Below are positions 1-10,708 of a stretch of DNA of 64,000 nucleotides, piece by piece (position 1 is the first letter of the stretch; every line of letters starts with the position of its first letter). Where the stretch lies: positions 26,090,485 through 26,154,484 of the forward strand of contig NC_134027.1 of NCBI RefSeq assembly GCF_964204645.1. The letters run 5' to 3'. The position numbers were made by a program, and so were the translations under genes. The notes below the pieces were generated by a model that worked only from the letters and a program-made list of their open reading frames with translations, did not search any database and was not told where the DNA came from. The DNA comes from Tubulanus polymorphus. Its lineage: Eukaryota; Nemertea; Palaeonemertea; Tubulaniformes; Tubulanidae.

Positions 1-1745
1 AAATCGTAAATATAAATATCGTCGTCGGACGGAATTTTCTTCGATTCATTGTTGTGTAATTTATGATTTCATACACGGTGTTTACCATACGTATAATAGG
101 ACACCTTGTGTTTTCGGGCATAAAAAATAACCGCGACAATCGTTACCGTCCGAGATGTTTTATTCATTATACGCCTTCATTAGCGTTTAAATACTCGTTG
201 CCATCGGTTATAAAGAAAACGCGATTCGATTCATTGAAATTAGAACGACGTTGAAATTTGGATGCGTCGTAGTAGATGTATATATTTATTGCGAGTTCGA
301 TTCTTTATAAGTTGTTTAAATGTCTCCGCGTTTTGCGAAGATGAATCTATCATTATTTCCTGCATCGCGCCGAAAAAAGCGCATTGTCATCGATCGCCGC
401 GCGGAATCTTTTTAACCGGTTATTCGAATTGTTTAACCATCCTCCTAGTGGTTATTAGCGCAGGGCGCGTCGGCCGGCCGCGCCGCGACGTGTATTATGG
501 CGCATGAATGGCGCAGACCTAGTTGCCACCAAAGCCTCCAGAAAACAATGACGTTCACAACGATAGCCTATTCAAAATGTAGTAGACGTTCTTTTTAGCC
601 GAAGTTCGCGATATTCTTATGAAAATGTAATTACGATTACGATTAGGTCAATGAATGTAATATTGACATCGGCGGCCATTTTGATCATGACTACGTCCGC
701 GAACGTTTTTTTTTTTTCGAATTCGTTTCATATATCGTTGTTGTCTATGCCTGAATTTCATCGACAATAGTTTCATAGTTTCGAAGTCATTGTTTACTTT
801 GACGGCTCGCGTTGTTGTTATATCATAGTTAAACTATACACAATCGATAGCACCGATTCCTAGTACTACAAATTTACGGTTGGAATATGAATATCGATAA
901 GGAAGTTCAGATTCAGTTTATAAACGTATTGTTCCGAAGTCTCGTAATGAAAGTTTGCGTCGTGCGAGAAAGAATTGAAAATCTGATTTCAAACTTATCT
1001 CGTTGTGTAATAGGAAAAGAGTATTGCGTATGAATGACACTGTTTTCTATCTTTAGCTTTAGGTTTTGTGAAGCATTGATCTGATGCTTGTGCTGCTGCT
1101 GCTGCTGTTGCTGCTGCTTTCAAACGGCATTCATTGCTTCAGTTGCGTTGATTGGGTTACGATAATTGCTTAAAAGCCGCGCTGTATCACTCGTAATTAG
1201 CCGGCGTTCTATAAACAATTTGGGCGTTTATTAATTTCATTGTGTAGTATTTAATTCTCCGTGACCCGGCTGTATACAGCAATATTATCAAACATTTTAA
1301 TTATATTGGGTCACCAACCTTAATGCGCTCACCTCTCTCAGTCTATGTTTTATGCAAATGAGTCGTATATATATATATATATATATATACATACACTATG
1401 CAGGTTTTATCACAAACAAATATAGCCGTATATTATAAGTACTTAATAATACAAAGCATTAATCTAAGCGAGAGCCTTTAGTAAAGTTTAGTCTGGAACT
1501 TGTTCCACGGCTTTAATTACTCGCCTAACGTACAATGACTCTTGGATTATCGATGAAATAAGGAATATCGAAGGAATATCTGTTTCACTACGTTGTATTT
1601 AGTGGTAAGTTCTTAGTGATTTGGTTAAAAGAATCTTTGGTAGAAAGACAGTTCAGATAACTGAAAATCCGTAGAAGCAGTAACAATGTAAACCTCTTTT
1701 TCTAATGCTTATTGACACTAGCAGTTTTCAGGATCATACCACTGC
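1..1745. other. Upstream non-coding DNA
   Basis: No coding exon is supported. A CpG-rich patch lies at about 455-500. A CTG-type triplet tract is at 1090-1118, an AT microsatellite at about 1366-1389, and one POU octamer (ATGCAAAT) at 1352-1359. Whether a non-coding first ZFHX exon or promoter lies here cannot be judged. Confidence 0.3.
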
Positions 1746-2150
1746 CTCCTCATCAGGTGAGGTGATATCCCCTCATCAGGTGAGGCAATATCCCCCTTAA
1801 CAGGTGTGGTGATATCCCCCTCATCAGGTGAGGTAATATCCCCCTTAACAGGTGTGGTGATATCCCCCTCATCAGGTGAGGTAATATCCCCCTTAACAGG
1901 TGTGGTGATATCCCCCTCATCAGGTGAGGTAATATCCCCCTTAACAGGTGAGGGGGTATCCCCTCATCAGGTGACTGATATTCTCCCTCATCAAGTGAGG
2001 TGATATCCCCTCATTAGGAGAGGTATATTCTCCCTCATCAGGTGAGGTAATATCCCCTCATCAGTTGAGGGTTATTCTCCCTCATCAGGTGAGGTAATAT
2101 CCCCTCATCAGGTGAGGGATACTCTCCTTCATCAGGTGAGGTAATATCCC
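1746..2150. repeat. 24-bp minisatellite with 48-bp higher-order unit
   Basis: About 16-17 units built on CCTCATCAGGTGAGGTAATA plus TCCC. Between about 1790 and 1945 two variants alternate (CTCATCAGGTGAGG and CTTAACAGGTGTGG), giving an exact 48-bp period. Because 24 is divisible by three the array gives a repeated open frame by chance; no splice or start context supports coding. Confidence 0.9.
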
Positions 2151-5100
2151 CGTTTTAAAGAGCTCAGCTATTCCCAAATGTATCGAAATACTCATAATGA
2201 TTTCTAGTTGATTTTCGATTAAACTTTTATTTTTGATGTCAAATTTGTGAAAATCACCGCAATTAGAGAAATGAGGACAGTAAGTAGTCCAGTCTGAAAT
2301 GATGATATGATGATTTTATAGAAAGTTCAATCGACGAATATGAGTTATGAGTTCATATTCGAGACACTCGATGTGCAACCTGTGTGCGTTAGAAGAAAAG
2401 ACGACAACTACGAGACCCAGGTCACCGTGATAATTCTATCAACCTCTTTGAAGTCGGTTGGTAATTGGATGTTGAGTGCTTGTCTATGTGTCTATGTGTG
2501 TGTGTGTTTCTAGTACGAATGGATATGACATAAAAATGTGACCAGTATCAGATCGAAATAAGAGGCCGCGGCGAATACATAACTGTCAAAGCGAACGTGC
2601 GCACTTGTCCGGGGGTTACTTTGATGTATTTTTTCGCCTGATCATCTATTACAGGAAAAGCTTGGCCTTAATGAATGCGAGCTGTAGACGAAGCCATTAA
2701 CGACTTCTAATGGACACTGCGTACTAATGATTCACATGTGCGTCTAATACTCGCAATTAGCGGACGAGCAATTATCATTATTTTTCCCGCCGTTAATTTT
2801 TGGCACCTTTACGCGCCGGTTCCCGTAACGCGCGGTTTCCATGGATTCGATTGCCGATTAAACGCGCTAACGATTCGTCGTACGCCTGCGCGTCCGGATT
2901 TCGGGTGTCGCCCGTCGGAACGGCGACGATCGTAATTCGGTGAATTTTCGATACCGTTGAAACAAACATTCGACCGCCGCTGCCGCTGCCGCCGGATGAA
3001 AGGCTTGTCCGTCCGCGCGATGTCGGTGTAATGAGCGATTGAATAATTATCGGATAATGCATTGCAATTTACCGAGACTCGGGAATTGTTTTTTTTTTAA
3101 GTTAATGGAGATAATGCGCTCATCTTTCAGACATGTGGACACGTTTCACTGTGTGCTAATTATGAATTTATGATTTGCCCGACCCCAACTCGTATCACTT
3201 GTGTCGTGTACTCTCGAAAGAAATGCGCTATTCATGTATATGCGACCAAAGACTTCTTTCAGAATCCTGTGGAAACCTCTCAAATGAAGAACATCAGTAT
3301 CCACCTAGGATATTTGGCACTAGATCAGTGAGTCGGGGGGACTGTCACAGCCTGGGTTCACCGGGTAGGAACACCTCTCAGTGCCGCAAACACACAGAGA
3401 CGATTCGGCTCGGGTCGAACCCGCCCGAACCAGGCCCAAGTTAAGTTTGGCCCGTGCTTAATTAGAATTAGAAAGCGCGTTCACTCATAAATCACTCACT
3501 CGTCACTAAAACATTGTCAAAACGTTGCTGTGGCAAGTGAGGTGAGTCACTTTCACAACCAGTCGGCATTCACACGCAATATTATGACCTGTGCTGAAAT
3601 TAAGCGCAGGCCTGGTCGGACGTATTGGTTTTGGCAAAATTTGGCCCACGTCAAACAGGACCGATATGGCACCCATGGGTGCGGGTCCAATCTGGCTCGG
3701 GCCAACGTGACCCTGGTCAAAAACACCCGTGCGATCATGACTTTTAATATATACTATCATGAAGCCACGAGGAAGTACTTCCACCAAACTATTACGTATT
3801 GAATTGATTTCGGTGTTGAAACGTTATTTATCAATGATCTTCGTATTTCCTCGCAATTGATCTTTTCAATTGAGCACAAATTGAAAAAATAAATTGCACC
3901 AGAATAACTTTTCGAAATCGCGAGCGGATATTTTAGAAAACGTATAAAGGACTAGGAACCGAGCGGTAATGTTTTTTTAGCGTGCAAAGCCAATCATGCA
4001 TGTACGCAATTCACCGATATAAAAACTACATTGCCTCCAGCGACATTGCTTATCTTCCTGTTGCAATTAGTGCAAGCTGGGTTAATTATTTTCGATGCTG
4101 ATTAATGAAGATTATTCTGGACTTGCAATTAATTCTGACAGCACATACCGACTGTATCAGTCCAGTCTGGGAGGCAGGCAGGCTGTTACTGCATCGACTA
4201 CGACGATGTTTCTTTATATGTGAACGTACAACACTTCCGTATCAGGTAATGTTTTTTTTTTTTCATTTCGAAAAATTGATATCGAAGATTTATCGCGGTA
4301 GGATTACGAAAAAAAACTTGCGGGTCTCGCGTGAATTCGAATGAAAAAATAATCGTTATTACATGCATCGCATATGATTTAATGAAAATCATGTATTAGT
4401 AAATGTATGTAGTTGTTTTACATAAAAGCGGATTTATGTCGAAGCCAGACTCTTGATCTAAACGAACGGTTTTATTCGCCTCATTCATATTCATAGTTTT
4501 TCGTGGTTTTAATGCGTAGATTATAAAAGTTACATTGCGATTTTTTGCGATATTAATATTTATGATTTTCTCGAACGTATTAAAAAAACGGTTTTTGCGT
4601 AAAGCTTTTTCTAAATAATGCAAATATCGACAGTCGTTGCATAGTCGGATATTCGTATATATGTCACAGGTATAGGCAGTCATATGTTTTTAGAAGATCG
4701 GTAATTCGGAGAGAAGCCTCTCATTTCGTGTCTCGGTACCTATTTTAAGGATAAGTGATGAGTATCTGTTTAAAGGGAAGAAGGGCTCATTAGACTCGTT
4801 CCCATATTTACCGGTTACTGTAGTGGAGAGGGTTAACACATATTGTCACCCTCGTATAAAGTATAGATTATACTGATTTAAGTTGTAAATGCTAATCTTG
4901 TGTTGTGCTAACATCAGGTTGATTTGTCCAGGCAGTTTTACGCGGCGCTCTCATTAGAACGCTTAGTTTTATCACCTGAACAATCAGTTTGGTATTTACC
5001 GGCGCGCGTACAACAATCGGAGACAGCCGATGTTTGCAGGGTAAGAACTCCATAACAACATCATTACTATATTTTTGTATATATGCATCGCGTCTTAGCG

Positions 5101-5885
5101 TAGGTGACATCAGCGGTGGTATACCGATGATTCAGAAATTAATGTTTATGTCATCAGTTAGATATTGTGTTCTTGTTTACTGTTCATATCGATATGACTC
5201 AAAAATACCCGATACAGCTATGTGTTTCTTATTGATTTAGCTGAAATCTCGCCGCGAATTAGACCTTTAGGGTTTCAGATTTGCCAGCTCGAAAGCGTAT
5301 ACCTAGCTACGATGAATAATTTGATTTTATGTTGATTGCGGTATGAAATTTAATGTTTTAGCAATATGTCATGATTATCATTGTATCTACATCGAGATAT
5401 TAATTTGTATAGCCGGGTACACGGATAGATACCGCAAATGAACCATTGACCGTATTTTTCGGAATTCAATTGCGAAAAATACATTTTCGTTCGAACGCAA
5501 TTAAAATTCATTGTTGGTGACGTTTTTAATCATCAGGGGATATCATTGTTAAAACATTCGCATTAAGTGTTGTATATGGGACAGATGTATTTAGACTATG
5601 GTTTAATGTCTAGTGAAACTCAATTTTACTCAATTAATATAACAATGCTTACCGGTTATTTCAATTTATCGCGCGCGCTGCGCGGAGAAACCTCGTTCGC
5701 TCGCAAATCATACGTAACCTAGATCAAAAATTTGTGATTTCGATTAGTTTTTTTTGCGGAATTAAGAACGCAGGGAGTGCTACAAGAATGAGTCTATAGT
5801 CGCAATGAACTATCGATGATGTAATACTGTCGCTTTTGTTATGTTGATTTACAGTGTCGAAATAAGAATTGAAATTAAGAGTCTG
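2151..5885. other. Non-coding flank with a few weak repeats
   Basis: No coding exon is supported. A TG microsatellite sits near 2490-2510, and a fragment of a dispersed repeat at about 2205-2310 (also at 31780 and 32850). A GC-rich stretch is at 2880-3030, and a POU octamer at 4618-4625. The short open frames at 3500-3800 overlap on both strands and show no family signal. Confidence 0.3.
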
Positions 5886-6084
5886 ATATGTATTCCTGAA
5901 GTGGAGATGACTATCATGATAGTCGAAAATTGTCATCTTCAGGAATGCTAAGTTTTGATTAAATACTAACGTTGGAATACAAAGCTTTAGTATTCCTGAA
6001 GTGTTGACTATATAAGCTGAATGGAACATTTCAGGATATAGTAGAAACATTGAATAAACCTCTAGCTCTAGGAGACATGGCATC
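5886..6084. repeat. Diverged and inverted copies of the 67-bp motif
   Basis: ATTCCTGAAG appears at about 5892 and 5991. Its reverse complement CTTCAGGAAT ends at about 5946, so the first two face each other around GATGACTATCATGATAGTC. This lies directly before the regular array and looks like its degraded edge. Confidence 0.7.
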
Positions 6085-7680
6085 TACTGAAGATGACTAT
6101 AAGGATATAGTTGACACGTTGAATAAGCTACTAGCTCAAGGAATACAGTATTCCTGAAGATGACTATAAGGATATAGTTGACACGTTGAATAAGCTACTA
6201 GCTCAAGGAATACAGTATTCCTGAAGATGACTATAAGGATATAGTTGACACGTTGAATAAGCTACTAGCTCAAGGAATACAGTATTCCTGAAGATGACTA
6301 TAAGGATATAGTTGACACGTTGAATAAGCTACTAGCTCAAGGAATACAGTATTCCTGAAGATGACTATAAGGATATAGTTGACACGTTGAATAAGCTACT
6401 AGCTCAAGGAATACAGTATTCCTGAAGATGACTATAAGGATATAGTTGACACGTTGAATTAGCTACTAGCCCAAGGAATACAGTATTCCTGAAGATGACT
6501 ATAAGGATATAGTTGACACGTTGAATAAGCTACTAGCTCAAGGAATACAGTATTCCTGAAGATGACTATAAGGATATAGTTGACAAGTTGAATAAGCTAC
6601 TAGCTCAAGGAATACAGTATTCCTGAAGATGACTATAAGGATATAGTTGACACGTTGAATTAGCTACTAGCCCAAGGAATACAGTATTCCTGAAGATGAC
6701 TATAAGGATATAGTTGACACGTTGAATAAGCTACTAGCCCAAGGAATACAGTATTCCTGAAGATGACTATAAGGATATAGTTGACACGTTGAATAAGCTA
6801 CTAGCCCAAGGAATACAGTATTCCTGAAGATGACTATAAGGATATAGTTGACACGTTGAATAAGCTACTAGCTCAAGGAATACAGTATTCCTGAAGATGA
6901 CTATTAGGATATAGTTGACACGTTGAATAAGCTACTAGCCCAAGGAATACAGTATTCCTGAAGATGACTATTAGGATATAGTTGACACGTTGAATTAGCT
7001 ACTAGCCCAAGGAATACAGTATTCCTGAAGATGACTATTAGGATATAGTTGACACGTTGAATTAGCTACTAGCCCAAGGAATACAGTATTCCTGAAGATG
7101 ACTATTAGGATATAGTTGACACGTTGAATTAGCTACTAGCCCAAGGAATACAGTATTCCTGAAGATGACTATAAGGATATAGTTGACACGTTGAATAAGC
7201 TACTAGCCCAAGGAATACAGTATTCCTGAAGATGACTATAAGGATATAGTTGACAAGTTGAATAAGCTACTAGCTCAAGGAATACAGTATTCCTGAAGAT
7301 GACTATTAGGATATAGTTGACACGTTGAATAAGCTACTAGCCCAAGGAATACAGTATTCCTGAAGATGACTATTAGGATATAGTTGACACGTTGAATTAG
7401 CTACTAGCCCAAGGAATACAGTATTCCTGAAGATGACTATTAGGATATAGTTGACACGTTGAATTAGCTACTAGCCCAAGGAATACAGTATTCCTGAAGA
7501 TGACTATTAGGATATAGTTGACACGTTGAATTAGCTACTAGCCCAAGGAATACAGTATTCCTGAAGATGACTATTAGGATATAGTTGACACGTTGAATTA
7601 GCTACTAGCCCAAGGAATACAGTATTCCTGAAGATGACTATTAGGATATAGTTGACACGTTGAATTAGCTACTAGCTCAT
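6085..7680. repeat. 67-bp satellite array, about 24 copies
   Basis: The unit reads CTGAAGATGACTATAAGGAT, then ATAGTTGACACGTTGAATAA, then GCTACTAGCTCAAGG and AATACAGTATTC. 1596 bp divided by 67 gives 23.8 copies. Each unit holds the palindrome GAATACAGTATTC and the pairing GACTAT...ATAGTT. Diagnostic variants (TAAGG/TTAGG, AATAAGC/AATTAGC, GCTC/GCCC, GACACG/GACAAG) occur in blocks. The array ends 104 bp before the ZFHX acceptor at 7784. There are no unique spacers, so it is not a CRISPR. Confidence 0.97.
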
Positions 7681-7784
7681 GGAAACATTTTGGACCTCAT
7701 TTCTTATTCTTATCACTGAATTTGAGCAGGATTTTTCGTAATCAGTTCATTCGCTAATCAGTTGTTTTAAATTTATCGTTTCAG

Positions 7785-10708
7785 ATTGTGAATTGTGAAG
7801 TGTTTTAACTCGTAAAGATGGCGTTATTATAGTTAGTGAGATATATATATTATGGGCTCAAATGGACCATTGACGGCCGATGTCATGCACAACATGATGG
7901 AAACAGTCGTCGCTGGACAGGATAGTCCGGCCGTCGAGTCTCCGCCGAGAATCGGTGCGTTAAATATGGCCGTTGTGGCGGAGGAACCAGCTACTGATCT
8001 CAAACAGGATTCGGTCTCTAACGACGACGTCGCTAATGACAACGCGACGTCGGAGAAAACGTCTTCGACGCCGGTGAAATCGGAAGAGAACGACACGGTC
8101 AGCGACGTCGAGAGCTTCGACGGAAAAATCGTCTACAATCCCGATGGATCGGCGTATATTATAGAGGGCGACACCGATCTGAGCGATTCCGATTCGCTGA
8201 TGGAGTTCCGTCACGAGGAGGGCAGCATCATCGAAACGAAGAGCAAAACGATCGCTCCTCAAATTCCCGTTTATCCGCAAATCGCGAACGCGTTTTACGT
8301 GCAGCGAAATCCGGGCATTTTCTGCGGCGCGTTCTACAACAATATGTCGGCGTCGTCGTCGTCGTACGGCGAGCGTCGCAACGCGTTCCCCGAAGCTCCG
8401 ATAATGCATAGTTACCGCGTGTACGATCTCAGGTCGGGAAAACAACGCGAAACGCCGTCTGCGCGCGAAGAAGCGACCGACGCTAGTCAAAATATGAGCG
8501 AAAGCGACGACGATAAAAAGGCGTCGGATGATCCGAAAAACGGCGTCAGTAACCATCCTCAAACCGTACCTACGAAACCGATACTAATGTGCTTTCTGTG
8601 TAAACTGTCGTTCGGCTTCGCGAAATCGTTCGTCGCTCACGCCATCAGTGAACACGGTATGACTCTAAACGATAAAGAGAATCAGATCATGTCCGGTTGT
8701 AACGCTTCGGCCATCATCCAAGCGTTCGGTAAAGACAAGGAACCGCTGTTGTCGTTTTTGGAACCGAACGTCTCCTCGGAGCGAAAAGTCGCTTCGGACG
8801 ACGTTCACAAACAATCAACGGTCGACACTAGTGCCATAGAAAATCAAGCGCCCTCTCAGGAAACGGTGCCGAGAAATGTGTCCGTAAAGTGTAACATACC
8901 GGTACCGCAGGTCGCGCTCGACGAGAAACATGCTCAAGAAGTCGTCGCCGAGGTCAAGGATAAAGCGGAGAAAATGGACATCGACGAAGAGCAGAAGATA
9001 AAGAATAATAATAACTTGCCGGCGGTGGTCGACGGTACGAAAATATCGGCGCTTCATTCGAACGGTAGTGACCTGCCGCAAACTACAGCAGTCGCGACCA
9101 GCCTACCGATACCGCTCTCGCATCATTTCAGCCAAATCTCCGCCAGTTCGATGGTTCCGAGCCTCAGTCAGATGTTTCCATCGGCTACATGCGACGAACA
9201 TCCGCAGGGTAAAGACCAAGGCGTCGAGTGTCCGAAGTGCGACATGATCCTCGGCTCGTCGCGGTCGCTCGGCGGTCACATGACGATGATGCACTCGCGT
9301 AACTCGTGCAAAACGTTGAAGTGTCCGAAGTGCAACTGGCATTACAAATACCAGGAGACGCTGGAGATTCACATGAAGGAGAAACATCCGGAGAACGACG
9401 CGCAGTGTATGTACTGTATCACGAATCAACCTCATCCGCGGCTAGCGCGAGGTGAGACGTACACGTGCGGTTATAAACCGTATCGATGCGACGTTTGTAA
9501 CTATTCGACGACCACGAAAGGTAATCTTAGTATTCATATGCAATCCGATAAACATATAAATAACATGCAAGAACTACAAAACGGTACGCAAGAGATGAAA
9601 CTACCGCCGGTAACGTCGTGTCCTCAACCGCCGATCACCCCGCCGGCGGCCGTCGATATCAACAACGTCAATAAGAAATCTCTGAAACCGAAGCCGACTT
9701 GGCGCTGCGACGTGTGCAACTACGAGACGAACGTCGCGCGGAATTTACGCATTCACATGACCAGCGAGAAACACACGCATAACATGATGGTCCTGCAACA
9801 GAACGTGAAGCACATGCAACGCGATATGCAGCTCATGAATCACATGGCGATGTTCGACGCGTCGATGATGGGCGTGCCGACGCCCGTGAACCCGAACGCG
9901 CTGCCGCCCGGGTTCCCGTACGACCAGTCGATGTTCATTCCGGCGGCGTCGATGCAGAACGGTCCCGCCGCGGCCGCCATCGACGCGCCCGTCGACCTGA
10001 CGAAGGCGATCGACGGCGAACACGGCTCCGACGCGAAACGCGACGCGGTCGGCAAAACCGACTCGTGCAAGATGTATCAATGTTGTATATGTAACGCGTT
10101 CGCGACCGACAGCATCGAAGGTTTACATCAACATATGCAGCTCGACCGTTCGAAAAGTCGGCCCGATGACAATGTAATCGTATCTCAGGGCAACTACATG
10201 TGTCAATTGTGTCAATATAAAACGAATCTGAAAGCGAACTTCCAGCTGCACTGTAAAACGGACAAACATCTACAACGGTTACAGTTAGTCAATCATATAA
10301 AGGAAGGCGGTCAGGGAAACGAATGGAGGATTAAGTACATGAATATGAGCAACCCGGTGCAGATCAAGTGTACGTGTTGCGACTATTTCACCAACAGTAT
10401 TCACAAACTGCAGTTACACGCTTCGAACCCGCGACACGAGATCTGCGCGAAGCTCTACGCGCACCTTCACCGCAGCGAGAAATCGGTGAAATCCGACCAC
10501 GTATACTATCACTGTTCGTTGTGTAACTACTCGACGAAAACGCGTTTGAACCTGATACAGCACGTGCGCACGATGAAACACCTGCGCAACGAGAGCCTGC
10601 GACAGATGCAGATTCAGGACCAGGGTAAGATGCTCGACGACGTCATCTCGGACATCTTCTCGATCAACGAGTATTCCGAAAACGACAACATCAACTTCGA
10701 AGATGGAG
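7785..10708 (+). CDS. ZFHX3/4: ZFHX exon 1 of the coding region (5' UTR tail plus residues 1-952)
   Basis: A pyrimidine-rich acceptor ends in CAG at 7784, followed by 67 bases of 5' UTR and the ATG at 7852. The donor GTGAGT starts at 10709 and leaves one base over (phase 1). The first about 240 residues are acidic, Ser/Asp-rich and low in structure. Nine C2H2-type fingers follow between residues about 245 and 905, including the paired CDVCNYSTTTKGN and CDVCNYETNVARN fingers with the long C-to-H spacing typical of ZFHX. One finger (CCICNAFATDS...) lacks the final histidine. PVDLT lies near residue 710. The antisense open frames across this exon are shadows caused by its codon bias. Confidence 0.95.
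7818..7832 (+). promoter_or_regulatory. Short upstream ORF in the ZFHX 5' UTR
   Basis: An ATG GCG TTA TTA TAG reading frame of four codons lies 20 bases before the main ATG, inside the exon that begins at 7785. AAGATGG is a good initiation context (A at -3, G at +4), better than TTATGG at the main start. It could reduce or modulate initiation. This is inferred from sequence only. Confidence 0.45.

Noticed and set aside
1806-2003. 65-codon open frame with a repeated ISPSSGEVISPLTG pattern
   Set aside because: It is the 24-bp minisatellite read in one frame; period divisible by three, no splice or start context.
3506-3802. Overlapping frames of about 90 codons on both strands
   Set aside because: Both strands open in a GC-richer patch, no domain, no splice context.
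6085-7680. CRISPR-like array
   Set aside because: The 67-bp units are contiguous and nearly identical, with no unique spacers, in a eukaryotic locus.
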